The notes under the pieces were generated by a model. That model was not told the DNA's origin. It ran no database searches and was given only the letters and a program-made list of their open reading frames with translations. Shown here one piece after another: positions 33,897-41,927 of a stretch of DNA of 64,000 bases. The position numbers were made by a program, and so were the translations under genes. This DNA comes from Streptomyces rimosus subsp. rimosus (GTDB lineage Bacteria > Actinomycetota > Actinomycetes > Streptomycetales > Streptomycetaceae): NCBI RefSeq assembly GCF_000720725.1, contig NZ_JOCQ01000001.1, positions 158,811 through 222,810 of the forward strand, in the 5' to 3' direction. Numbering within the stretch: the first letter of the stretch is position 1; every line of letters starts with the position of its first letter.

Positions 33897-35228
33897 TCAG
33901 ACGGCGGCTCCGGGCGCATCAACTGCCTCGGGGCCCGGCCCGGAAGCCGCTTCGTCCGCCGCCGCGGGCGCCGTTCCGGCAGGAAGGTCCCGCAGTTTGC
34001 GTAGCGGAGACAGCAGCAGGGGCGCGGGTACGAGCAGGAACCCGGCCGCGCACACCCACACGGCGGCCCGCGAACCGGCCGCCTCCGCGATGGCGCCGCC
34101 GGCCAGCGCGCCGAGCGGCATGGTCCCCCAGACCATGAACCGCAGGGTGGCGTTCACCCGCCCCAACAGGGCATCGGGGCACAGCAGTTGGCGGAAGCTG
34201 ACCTGGGCGACGTTGTAGACCACGGCACCGAAGAAGACAGCGCCGGAGCCCAGCGCGAACCATCCGGCGGCCGCGCCATGGCCGGACAGCGGCCACAGCA
34301 GGGCGAACGGCCCGGTGGCCACGGGGGCGAGCCAGATGATGCGGGCCTGCCCCAGCCGCCGCGCGACCGGCCCGGCGCACAGCGCCCCGGCCAGCCCGCC
34401 GACGGCGGACGCGGACAGCATCAGGCCGAGCACGCCGGGCGGCAGCCCCAGCTCCCGCGTCAGGAACACGGTCTGTACGGCGACGAGCATCGCCGAGAAG
34501 AAGTTCGCCACCCCGGTCGTCAGCGCGATCATGCGCAGCACGGGGTGCCGCAGCACGAAGGCCAGCCCTTCCTTGACCTGGGCGCCCAGCGACCCGCCCG
34601 CGGCCGCCTCCGGCTCCGGTTCCCGGACGCGGATGCCGCGCAGGAACAGGGCCGAGGCGAGATATCCGGCCGCGTTGGCAAGGACGGCGACCGGCGGGCC
34701 GAGCAGCTGGACGATGCCGCCGCCGAGCCCGGGCCCGGCCACCTGAGCGGCCGAACGCGCCGTCTCCAGCGCCCCGTTGCCCGCCACCAGCTGCCGGCCG
34801 GGCAGTACCCGCGGCAGGTAGCTCTGGTGGGCGACGTCGAAGAACACGGTGGCGACGCCGGTGACGAAGGCCACCACGTACAACTGCGCCATCGTCAGGA
34901 CGTGGCACACCGCCGCGAGCGGCACGCTGCCCATCGCCACCGCGCGCACCACGTCCGTACGGATCAGCAGCGGCAGCCGCCGGACCCGGTCCACCCAGGC
35001 GCCCGCCGGCAGGCCGATCAGCAGGAACGCGGCGGTCTCGGCCGCGGTCAGCAGGCCCACTTCGAAGGCCGAGGCGTGCAGCCCGACGACGGCCACCAGG
35101 GGCAGGGCCACCAGGGCGACCTGGGTACCTGCCTGGCTGGCCGCGGCCCCGGCGAGCAGCAGCCGGAAGTCGCGATGGCGGAGGAGCCCGTCGCCGGCGC
35201 CGCGGCCGGAGGCTCGTGAGGTGGTCAC
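33897..35228 (-). CDS. MFS exporter of the NRPS operon
   Basis: A 443-residue, 12-helix major-facilitator protein of the EntS-like drug/siderophore exporter type. First helices begin FRLLLAGAAASQAGTQVALVALPLVAV; the conserved loop 2-3 motif is GLPAGAWVDRVRRLPLL. The C-terminal ~35 residues are Ala/Pro/Glu-rich and cytosolic. GTG at 35228; a neighbouring ATG is followed at once by a stop. It is the first gene of the minus-strand NRPS unit, 228 bases before the C protein, and probably exports the product. Confidence 0.87.
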   Translation of the reverse strand: MTTSRASGRGAGDGLLRHRDFRLLLAGAAASQAGTQVALVALPLVAVVGLHASAFEVGLLTAAETAAFLLIGLPAGAWVDRVRRLPLLIRTDVVRAVAMGSVPLAAVCHVLTMAQLYVVAFVTGVATVFFDVAHQSYLPRVLPGRQLVAGNGALETARSAAQVAGPGLGGGIVQLLGPPVAVLANAAGYLASALFLRGIRVREPEPEAAAGGSLGAQVKEGLAFVLRHPVLRMIALTTGVANFFSAMLVAVQTVFLTRELGLPPGVLGLMLSASAVGGLAGALCAGPVARRLGQARIIWLAPVATGPFALLWPLSGHGAAAGWFALGSGAVFFGAVVYNVAQVSFRQLLCPDALLGRVNATLRFMVWGTMPLGALAGGAIAEAAGSRAAVWVCAAGFLLVPAPLLLSPLRKLRDLPAGTAPAAADEAASGPGPEAVDAPGAAV

Positions 35229-35279
35229 ATGGCTGACATTTGGTGATGAAGAGGGGACAGGTCAAAACGAACGTAAAGT

Positions 35280-35308
35280 TTCCGGACAGTTTCCTCCGCA
35301 TTCCGGAC
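35280..35308. promoter_or_regulatory. TTCCGGAC direct repeat, 21-bp spaced, upstream of the NRPS operon
   Basis: TTCCGGAC occurs at 35280-35287 and 35301-35308, exactly two helical turns apart, 50-80 bases upstream of the exporter GTG. TCCGGA is itself palindromic, so each copy could bind a dimer. The surrounding ~270-base spacer to the next gene is relatively AT-rich. A pathway-specific operator is inferred; no regulator gene lies in the operon. Confidence 0.4.
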
Positions 35309-35494
35309 GCTGCTCGCAAGTTTTGTCGTAAACCGTCCGTTCTCTCCGGTCCACCCGGTGATGGGGTGACCTGCTACGCCCTCACCAAATGTTCACCGCG
35401 CGACCATATTTTCGGCCGTCGAGTGAATGTCTGATTAGCGCGGCTGGGTGTGTTCGGGACCCGTAAGGACAGCTGACGTGCGCCGCGGAATGTG

Positions 35495-36199
35495 TTACAG
35501 GCCGTGAACCCGGGGTTGCGCGGAGTTCCGTGGGCTGGTGTCCCGGCCCCGGCCGTCCGGCTCCAGGGCCCGGAGCCCGGGTGCGGCACCCCGGTGACGG
35601 CGTCGCCGACGGCCCGTACCGGGGCGTACCGGCAGCCCCGCCCGGCACCGGTCCAGATAGTCCGTGATCTCCTCGTCGTCCCACCCGCCCGCCTCCCGCA
35701 GCCCCGTCCACAAGTGCGCGAGATAGGCGTCGGTCGGCTGGGTGCGCGGGACCTCGTCCACGCGCCACGGCGCGGTGAAGGTGAGCAGCGGCAGCCCTTC
35801 CAGCGTGCCCGCGTGCACCAGCGTCTCGTAACGGCCGGGCCCGAGCCGCGCCCGGCCCCGGTCCAGCACCTCGGACAGGTCCAGGTCGCCCGCCGGGGCC
35901 CGGTTCATCTCCTGGGCCGCGATGTCGGAGAACTGTCCGCGCGTCAGCAGATGGGCGCGGGCCCACACCTCGCCGGGCCCGTCCGGGTCGTAGAACGCGA
36001 CGCCGCCCGTCCAGTTCAGGGACTCCAGCGCGAAGTACATGACTCCCGGCAGCACGACCGGCACGGACCGGGCCGGCGGCCGGGGATCGCGGCAGCCCGG
36101 ACAGGTCCGCATGCCGCCCGGCGGACGCCCGCCCGTCAGATAGTGCCGCAGCCGTGCGGCATGCATGTTGGAGCCGTAGGACACGTACCAGACGTGCAC
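35495..36199 (-). CDS. Gamma-glutamylcyclotransferase-like fold protein
   Basis: A 234-residue protein starting VHVWYVSYGSNMHAARLRHYL; the YGSNM motif and following Leu/Arg/Tyr pattern are those of the GGCT/AIG2-like fold. A Cys pair (CPGCRD) and the blocks YFALESLNWTGGVAFYDP and ARAHLLTRGQFSDIAAQE follow. Streptomycetes have many such proteins, often without proven cyclotransferase activity. GTG at 36199 has GAGGGG upstream; the C-terminal ~40 residues are Arg-rich. Same strand as the NRPS operon but separated by 266 bases, so probably unrelated. Confidence 0.72.
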   Translation of the reverse strand: MHVWYVSYGSNMHAARLRHYLTGGRPPGGMRTCPGCRDPRPPARSVPVVLPGVMYFALESLNWTGGVAFYDPDGPGEVWARAHLLTRGQFSDIAAQEMNRAPAGDLDLSEVLDRGRARLGPGRYETLVHAGTLEGLPLLTFTAPWRVDEVPRTQPTDAYLAHLWTGLREAGGWDDEEITDYLDRCRAGLPVRPGTGRRRRRHRGAAPGLRALEPDGRGRDTSPRNSAQPRVHGL

Positions 36200-36496
36200 C
36201 GTCTCATCCCCTCTCCCGCGGACCCGGGACAAGCCGCGCAACCTTCCCGACCCACATCAACCGACCAAGGCGCGTGACCCGGACGTTCCATGTGTCATGC
36301 CGCACTTCAGGGCAAATGCCGAGTCGTACGCCATGGTGCGCCCGCCGCTACCGCAGATCGCTGAACGAATCCTGCGGTTTGGTAAAGAAAAGGCTGAGAG
36401 GCCTGTTCAGAGTGGGGTGGGAGCAGACAGGATCCCCCGTGCAGCTCTGTGATCACCGCCGCCGTCGCGCGGCGCTTTATGCAGGGGGACCCCCAC
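36200..36496. other. Spacer with the tripeptidyl aminopeptidase promoter
   Basis: About 300 bases between divergent genes. The stretch near 36380-36410 (GGTAAAGAAAAGG) is AT-rich for this genome and is the likely promoter region of the peptidase gene. No distinct operator recognised. Confidence 0.35.
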
Positions 36497-38086
36497 GTGA
36501 GAAGAACAGCAGCGCTCGGCGCTGCCGGCACCCTGGTGACCGGCACGCTCATAGCCGGAGCCATCGCCGCCACGCCCGCCAGCGCGGGCCAGCAGCACCA
36601 CCGCGGGTCGGCCGAGGACCGCGGCGTGCAGATCGCCGCCGCCCGCGCGGCCGACAAGGGCATCGACTGGCAGGCCTGCCCCGCCGACTGGGGTCTGAAG
36701 GACCCGATCCAGTGCGGCTACGTCACCGTCCCGGTCGACTACGCCAAGCCCAACGGCCCCACCATCAAGATCGCCGTGGACCGTGTCGGCAACACCGGCG
36801 GCAAGAAGGAGCGTCAGGGCTCCCTCATCTACAACCCCGGTGGCCCCGGCGGTTCGGGCATGAAGTTCCCGACCCGCGTCACCGGCAAGAACCCCCTGTA
36901 CGCCAAGATGGCCAAGGCGTACGACTTCGTCGGGTTCGACCCGCGCGGTGTCGGCCACTCCGCCCCGATCTCCTGCGCCGACCCGCAGGAGTACGCCAAG
37001 GCGCCCAAGGCCGACCCGGTGCCGGACAGCGAGGCCGACAAGCGCGCCCAGCGCAAGCTGGCCAAGGAGTACGCGCTCGGCTGCAAGGAGCGCAGCGGCG
37101 CCCTGCTGCGGCACATGACGACGCCGAACACGGCCCGTGACCTGGACGTAATCCGCGCCGGCCTGGGCGAGAAGAAGCTCAACTACCTCGGCGTCTCCTA
37201 CGGCACCTACCTCGGCGCCGTGTACGCGACCCTCTTCCCGGACCACGTCCGCCGGATGCTGGTCGACTCCGTCGTCAACCCCTCGCGCGAGAGCATCTGG
37301 TACCAGGCCAACCTGGACCAGGACCTCGCCTTCGAGACGCGCTGGGGCGACTGGAAGAAGTGGGTCGCCAAGAACGACGCCGTCTACCACATCGGCAACA
37401 CCGAGGCCAAGGTCCAGGCGAAGTGGGAGCAGCTGCGCGCCACCGCCAAGAAGAACCCGATCGGTGGCGTCGTCGGCCCGGCCGAGCTGACCAACTTCTT
37501 CCAGAAGGCGCCCTACTACGACTCCTCCTGGGCCCCGACCGCCCAGGCGTGGAGCGCGTACCTGAAGGGTGACGAGAAGCCGCTGATCCAGGGCGCCGGC
37601 CCGGACATGAGCGACATCGCGGGCAACATCGCCTCCGAGAACAGCAACGCGGTCTACACGGCCGTCGAGTGCAACGACGCGAAGTGGCCCACCAGCTGGC
37701 GCAAGTGGGACCGGGACAACACCCGCGTTCACCAGAAGGCCCCGTTCATGACCTGGGCCAACGCCTGGATGAACCTGCCCTGCGCCACCTGGCCGGAGAA
37801 GCAGCTGACCCCGGTCGACGTCAAGACCGGCAAGGGCCTGCCCAGCGTGCTGATCGTGCAGAGCACCCGTGACGCGGCCACCCCGTTCGAGGGCGCCGTC
37901 GAGCTGCACAAGCGCCTCAAGGGCTCGCGCCTGATCGTCGAGAAGGACGCCGGTTCGCACGGTGTCACCAGCCTGGTCAACCCCTGCATCAACGACCGGG
38001 TCGACACCTACTTCCTCACCGGGAAGACCGACGCCAAGGACGTGACGTGCGCCCCGCACGCCACCCCGCAGCCGAGCAAGGCGTAG
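36497..38086 (+). CDS. tap: Secreted tripeptidyl aminopeptidase (Tap/Slp family)
   Basis: Extracellular alpha/beta-hydrolase serine peptidase that removes tripeptides from N-termini. The 529-residue protein has a signal peptide (VRRTAALGAAGTLVTGTLIAG, cleaved near TPASA), then IDWQACP, SLIYNPGGPGGSG (oxyanion region), VGFDPRGVGHS, the nucleophile in LGVSYGTYLG near residue 234, Asp in STRDAATP near 458 and His in AGSHGVT near 488, plus the C-terminal TAP-like domain. GTG at 36497 has GGGGGA upstream. Length and layout match the Streptomyces lividans Tap family. Confidence 0.92.
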   Translation: MRRTAALGAAGTLVTGTLIAGAIAATPASAGQQHHRGSAEDRGVQIAAARAADKGIDWQACPADWGLKDPIQCGYVTVPVDYAKPNGPTIKIAVDRVGNTGGKKERQGSLIYNPGGPGGSGMKFPTRVTGKNPLYAKMAKAYDFVGFDPRGVGHSAPISCADPQEYAKAPKADPVPDSEADKRAQRKLAKEYALGCKERSGALLRHMTTPNTARDLDVIRAGLGEKKLNYLGVSYGTYLGAVYATLFPDHVRRMLVDSVVNPSRESIWYQANLDQDLAFETRWGDWKKWVAKNDAVYHIGNTEAKVQAKWEQLRATAKKNPIGGVVGPAELTNFFQKAPYYDSSWAPTAQAWSAYLKGDEKPLIQGAGPDMSDIAGNIASENSNAVYTAVECNDAKWPTSWRKWDRDNTRVHQKAPFMTWANAWMNLPCATWPEKQLTPVDVKTGKGLPSVLIVQSTRDAATPFEGAVELHKRLKGSRLIVEKDAGSHGVTSLVNPCINDRVDTYFLTGKTDAKDVTCAPHATPQPSKA

Positions 38087-38127
38087 TCGGCAGCCGCACC
38101 GCGGCATAGCCGGCACCTACGGCACAC

Positions 38128-38178
38128 CGGGCCCCGTGCCCCCGTGATCAGCTGAGGCTGAAGGGGGCGCGGGGCCCG
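38128..38178. terminator. Bidirectional terminator after tap
   Basis: CGGGCCCCGTGCCCCC (38128-38143) pairs with GGGGGCGCGGGGCCCG (38163-38178), 15 of 16 positions, with a 19-base loop, between convergent genes. Confidence 0.8.
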
Positions 38179-38211
38179 CTGCCGCTCCGCCCGGCCTCCC
38201 GCGCCCGCGAC

Positions 38212-38769
38212 CTACCCCGGTACCCCCGCCGCCCAGCGCTCCAGTACGCCGAAATCGTCGGGCGTCAGGCCGCGCCGGGCATCGACCCGGTGCAGGAGGG
38301 CGGGGCCGGCGTGGTGCTCCGCCACCCAGGCGCGGTCCGCGTCGGTGATCTCGTCGTCGATCCAGGCGAACGCACGGCCCTTCGCCCACGCCACGATCTC
38401 CGGCGTCTTCCAGAACACGCCGCTGCCGGGCTCGGGTTCGGGCCGTGGCGAGAGCCACCGTATGAACGGCAGGGCGGGCAGCCCCAGGACCGGCGCGATG
38501 AAGGCATTGGCTTCTTCCTGCCACGTCGTCGCCCAGACCAGATCGAAGGGGAGTGCGGCCAGCGCCGGCCCGTGGCCGGGATCGAGCCACACCCGCAGCG
38601 GCTTCACCGGCCTGCCCGGCAGCCCCGCCGCGGTGAGCCGGCGCCGCTCGGCAGCCTCCCAACGGGGCGTCAGCAGCCGGTGCGTCTCGTAGCCCTCGGG
38701 CCGCCGGTGCGGCTTCGCGGCGTACGGGTTCAACGGCCCGTCCACATCCACCAACAGCACAGGTCGCAC
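38212..38769 (-). CDS. HAD-like hydrolase domain protein
   Basis: A 185-residue protein with a HAD motif I near its start (VRPVLLVDVDGPLNPYAAKPH), a Trp-rich middle (VWATTWQEEANAF) resembling motif II, and the acidic WIDDEITDADRAW resembling motif IV. It lacks an evident cap domain and may be a small phosphatase or nucleotidase of unknown substrate. I use GTG at 38769, preceded by GGGAGGGGA; ATG at 38802 would add 11 residues. Gene stands alone between terminators. Confidence 0.72.
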   Translation of the reverse strand: MRPVLLVDVDGPLNPYAAKPHRRPEGYETHRLLTPRWEAAERRRLTAAGLPGRPVKPLRVWLDPGHGPALAALPFDLVWATTWQEEANAFIAPVLGLPALPFIRWLSPRPEPEPGSGVFWKTPEIVAWAKGRAFAWIDDEITDADRAWVAEHHAGPALLHRVDARRGLTPDDFGVLERWAAGVPG

Positions 38770-38881
38770 CAGAGCATCCCCTCCCGGTTCCGAGGCGATC
38801 ATGCTACTGGGCGCCTCAAGTGTGCTTGCCCGGGCTGCGGGCAACCGGCGGCGTCCTTCCTGCGAGGGGGTGCTGCCGTGG

Positions 38882-39079
38882 TGGCGCCACTGTGGCGCCA
38901 GGTGATGTCAGGGTGTGGCGCGCGAGTGGCGTCATTCGGGTGTCGTCCTGAATCGGCGATGTTTTCGCAGGTGGTGAGGGGTGTGGGCGGGCTGATGTGC
39001 GCCCCGGTCGGACGGGGTGGCGCCGGTCCGGCCCCTCGATGGCTCGCCGTGGTGCCAAATGTGTGCCATGATGGCGTCA
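38882..39079. promoter_or_regulatory. Array of TGGCGCCA-like boxes before the ribbon-helix-helix gene
   Basis: Exact TGGCGCCA occurs at 38882-38889 and 38893-38900 (11-bp spacing). Related boxes lie at 39018-39025 (TGGCGCCG), 39050-39057 (TGGTGCCA) and 39072-39079 (TGGCGTCA, touching the start codon). The box is a self-complementary 8-mer. Spaced boxes of this kind suit cooperative binding by ribbon-helix-helix dimers such as the product of the downstream gene, i.e. autoregulation (inference). Confidence 0.5.
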
Positions 39080-39615
39080 TGGACCTCACGCCCTACGTCG
39101 ACAACCTCCGGCACGAACTCGCGGTGGCAGCGGACGCGGGAGGAGACGAAGCCCGCGCTCTGGCGGAGCGGCTCACCGCCCCGCTGGAGTCGGCCACCCG
39201 TCTGACCCTGCTGAACGCGCTGTCCGCCGCCATGGGGGAGGTCACCCGCGACCTGGCGCCGGGATCGGTCGACGTACGGCTGCGCGGGCTCGACCCCGAG
39301 TTCGTGGTGACACCGCCGCCGGCCCCGCAGTCGTACGAGCAGGCCGAGGAGCGCGAGAGCGCACCGAGCGGCGCGTGGGCGTCCGCGCCGGGCGCCCCCT
39401 CGGACGGCGGCGAGGGTGGCACGGCGCGGGTCAACCTCCGGCTGCCCGCCCACCTCAAGGCGCGCGCCGAGGAGGCCGCGGGGCAGGAGGGGATGTCCGT
39501 CAACGCCTGGCTCGTACGGGCCGTCGCCGCGGCCCTGGACCCCGGCGAACGCGGCCGCCCGTCCGGTCAGCGGCGCCGCGCGGGACAGCAGAGCTACACG
39601 GGTTGGGTCCGCTAG
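39079..39615 (+). CDS. Ribbon-helix-helix (HicB/Arc-like) regulator
   Basis: A 178-residue protein. The N-terminal ~75 residues are helical (MDLTPYVDNLRHELAVAADAG, LTLLNALSAAMGEVTRDLA); after an acidic linker, residues ~115-155 hold a ribbon-helix-helix (ARVNLRLPAHLKARAEEAAGQ then EGMSVNAWLVRAVAAAL) as in HicB or Arc, ending in a basic tail. Usual annotation is toxin-antitoxin HicB, but no HicA toxin gene adjoins it; the next gene encodes a DUF4097 protein 94 bases on. ATG at 39079. Confidence 0.8.
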   Translation: MDLTPYVDNLRHELAVAADAGGDEARALAERLTAPLESATRLTLLNALSAAMGEVTRDLAPGSVDVRLRGLDPEFVVTPPPAPQSYEQAEERESAPSGAWASAPGAPSDGGEGGTARVNLRLPAHLKARAEEAAGQEGMSVNAWLVRAVAAALDPGERGRPSGQRRRAGQQSYTGWVR

Positions 39616-39709
39616 TCCCGGGCACCACCCCGCCACTTCATCGCCCCTTTCCGCCACCACCCGCCTCACCAGCGGGAACGCACCCCAGAGCCATGAGGAC
39701 GGGACAGCC

Positions 39710-40543
39710 ATGCCATTCTTCGACACCCCGGAACCGATTTCCGCCACCCTCGAATTCGACATCGCGTCGGTACGGATCACCGCGAGCAAGCGCATGGACA
39801 CGGTGGTCGAGGTACGGCCGGCCAACGCGGCCAACGAGACGGACGTACGGGCCGCACAGCAGACCAGCGTCACCTGCGCGGGCGGCAAGCTGCTCGTCAA
39901 AGGCCCCAGAAAGCGTTCGCTGTTCGGCAGGAGCGGGTCGCTGGACGTGAGCGTCGAGCTGCCGGCCGGATCGCACCTCCGGGGCGCTTCGCCGATGGCG
40001 GACTTCATCTGCGAGGGCGTCCTCGGCGACTGCCGGATCAAGACCTCGGCCGGTGACATCCAGATCGACGCGGCGGGGACGGTGGACCTGCGCACGGACT
40101 ACGGCGACATCCGCGTGGACCGGGTGGACGGCGATGCCGAGGTCGTCGCCGCGGGCCGGATCGAGCTCGGCAGGATCGCCGGCGTCGGTACCGTCAAGAA
40201 CGCCAACGGCGACACCATCGTCGGCGAGGCCGTCGGCGACCTGCGGGTCACCTCGTCCAACGGGCAGATCTCGGTGGACGTGGCGCACGCCGGTGTCGAC
40301 GTCAAGTCCGCCAACGGCGGTGTCCGGATCGGAGAAGTGGCCCGCGGCCGGACCACGGTGCTGACCGCCGCCGGTGACGTGGAGATCGGCATCCGGGAAT
40401 CCACCGCCGCGTGGCTCGACCTGAACAGCCTCGGAGGCGTGCACAGCGAACTCGGTCCGGCCGAGGGCCCCGGGGCCGACGACGAAACCGTGGAGGTGCG
40501 GGCCCGTACCGGGTTCGGCGACATCGTGATCCGCCGCGCCTGA
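39710..40543 (+). CDS. DUF4097 beta-strand repeat protein
   Basis: A 277-residue protein made of repeated short strands (AGDIQIDAAGTVDLRTDYGDIRVDRVDGDAEVVAAGRIELGRI-like blocks, NGDTIVGEAVGDLRVTSSNGQISVD), the DUF4097 beta-helix pattern of residues ~90-270. It has no signal peptide or membrane anchor. Function of the family is unknown; several members pair with ribbon-helix-helix regulators as here. ATG at 39710 follows GGACGGGAC. A short tandem-repeat region and an ABC exporter follow in the same direction. Confidence 0.85.
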   Translation: MPFFDTPEPISATLEFDIASVRITASKRMDTVVEVRPANAANETDVRAAQQTSVTCAGGKLLVKGPRKRSLFGRSGSLDVSVELPAGSHLRGASPMADFICEGVLGDCRIKTSAGDIQIDAAGTVDLRTDYGDIRVDRVDGDAEVVAAGRIELGRIAGVGTVKNANGDTIVGEAVGDLRVTSSNGQISVDVAHAGVDVKSANGGVRIGEVARGRTTVLTAAGDVEIGIRESTAAWLDLNSLGGVHSELGPAEGPGADDETVEVRARTGFGDIVIRRA

Positions 40544-40565
40544 ACGGCTCACGGAGCCCGTACTG

Positions 40566-40709
40566 CCCGCCGACCCTGAACCGCCCGCCGATCCTGAACC
40601 GTTCGCCGGGTGCGTACCGCCCGCCGATCCTGAACCGTTCGCCGGGCGCTTACCACCCGCCGGTCCTGAACTGCCCGCAGCGGCCGGTCCGTTCGCCGCA
40701 CCCTGTACC
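40566..40709. repeat. Eight tandem 18-bp units upstream of the ABC ATPase gene
   Basis: Eight consecutive 18-base units fill 40566-40709. Most follow CCCGCCGATCCTGAACCG or TTCGCCGGGTGCGTACCG, the two alternating in the centre so that a 36-bp super-unit is repeated; outer copies decay. The 18-base period equals six codons, but the frames read only a Pro/Leu/Asn/Arg-type hexapeptide with no ribosome site, so I treat it as non-coding. Confidence 0.8.
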
Positions 40710-40853
40710 CGCCATGCGCCACTCTCCTCACCCGTACGCCGGCCCCGGCCGTGCGCCCTCACCGGCCCGGACCCGCATCCGAGCCCACCAGGCGCCGCTG
40801 CCTGCCCACGTACCACCCATCGACCGCTTATCGACGAGAAGAGGCACGATCCC

Positions 40854-41927
40854 ATGACCGCCGCCCGCAGTACGACTGCCGCGCACACCACGCGCCCCGG
40901 CTCGCCCGCGAGCGGCGCGCGTCTCGCACCGGCCCCGACGGCCACGGCCGCGCCGCCCCTGGCAGACACGCCGCTGGCCATCTCGGCCCGCGGCCTCACC
41001 AAGTCCTACGGCGACAAGGTGGTGCTCGACGGCATCGACCTGCGGATTCCCGAAGGCTCCGTCTTCGCGCTGCTCGGGCCGAACGGTGCGGGCAAGACCA
41101 CCACTGTCGAAATCCTCTCCACGCTGATCTCCGCGGACTCCGGCGAGGCGCGCGTCGCGGGCCACGACCTGGCGCGGGACATCGACGCCGTACGGGGCTC
41201 GATCGGCGTCACCGGCCAGTTCGCGGCCGTGGACAACCTGCTGACCGCCCGCGAGAACCTGCTGCTCATGTCCGACCTGCGGCACCTCGACCGCCGCGAG
41301 GGCCGCCGGCGCGCCGCCGAACTGCTGCGCCGCTTCGAGCTGACCGAGGCGGCCAGGAAGCCCGTCGCCACGTTCTCCGGCGGTATGCGCCGCAAGCTGG
41401 ACCTCGCGATGACCCTGGTCGGCGCGCCGCGCATCATCTTCCTCGACGAACCGACCACCGGCCTCGACCCGCGCAGCCGCCGCACCATGTGGGAGATCAT
41501 CCGCTCACTGGTCGCCGACGAGGGTGTCACGATCTTCCTGACCACGCAGTACCTGGAGGAGGCCGACCAGCTCGCCGACCGCATCGCCGTCCTGGACCAC
41601 GGGAAGCTGGTCGCCGAGGGCACCGCGGAGGAGCTGAAGCGCCTCGTACCGGGCAGCCACATCCGCGTCCGGTTCGCCGACGAGACCCGTCTCGACGCGG
41701 CCGCCGCCCTCTTCACAACCGGTACGCGCGACAGTGAAGCGCTCACCCTGCACGTGCCCGGCGACGGCGGCATCCCCACCCTGCGCGCCGTCCTGGACGT
41801 CCTGGACAACGCGTCGATCACGGCGGAGACGCTGACCGTGCACACGCCCGACCTGGACGACGTCTTCCTCACCCTCACCGGACACGGTGGCGCCGGAAGC
41901 GACGTGCGTACCGCGGCCGCGGCCTGA
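40854..41927 (+). CDS. DrrA-type ABC exporter ATPase
   Basis: A 357-residue ATPase subunit. After a ~40-residue Ala/Pro/Thr leader it has ISARGLTKSYGDKVVLDGID, Walker A LGPNGAGKTTT near residue 77, Q-loop VTGQFAAVD, signature FSGGMRRKLDLAM near 176, Walker B IIFLDEPTTGLD near 196 and the H-loop region replaced by TTQYLEEADQLADR, which with the C-terminal domain marks the DrrA/daunorubicin-resistance family. Pairs with the permease at 42338; a role in drug self-resistance or lipid export is inferred. ATG at 40854 with GAGG upstream. Confidence 0.92.
   Translation: MTAARSTTAAHTTRPGSPASGARLAPAPTATAAPPLADTPLAISARGLTKSYGDKVVLDGIDLRIPEGSVFALLGPNGAGKTTTVEILSTLISADSGEARVAGHDLARDIDAVRGSIGVTGQFAAVDNLLTARENLLLMSDLRHLDRREGRRRAAELLRRFELTEAARKPVATFSGGMRRKLDLAMTLVGAPRIIFLDEPTTGLDPRSRRTMWEIIRSLVADEGVTIFLTTQYLEEADQLADRIAVLDHGKLVAEGTAEELKRLVPGSHIRVRFADETRLDAAAALFTTGTRDSEALTLHVPGDGGIPTLRAVLDVLDNASITAETLTVHTPDLDDVFLTLTGHGGAGSDVRTAAAA

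Noticed and set aside
21029..35228. NRPS operon as a siderophore cluster
   Set aside because: No monooxygenase for hydroxamates, no catechol genes, no siderophore-uptake genes and no iron box (TTAGGTTAGGCTAACCTAA type) were seen; an EntS-like exporter alone is not enough.
40411..40857. Hexapeptide-repeat protein encoded by the 18-bp array
   Set aside because: The frame starts inside the DUF4097 gene, has no ribosome site and ends against the ABC start; the period of 18 is explained by DNA duplication.
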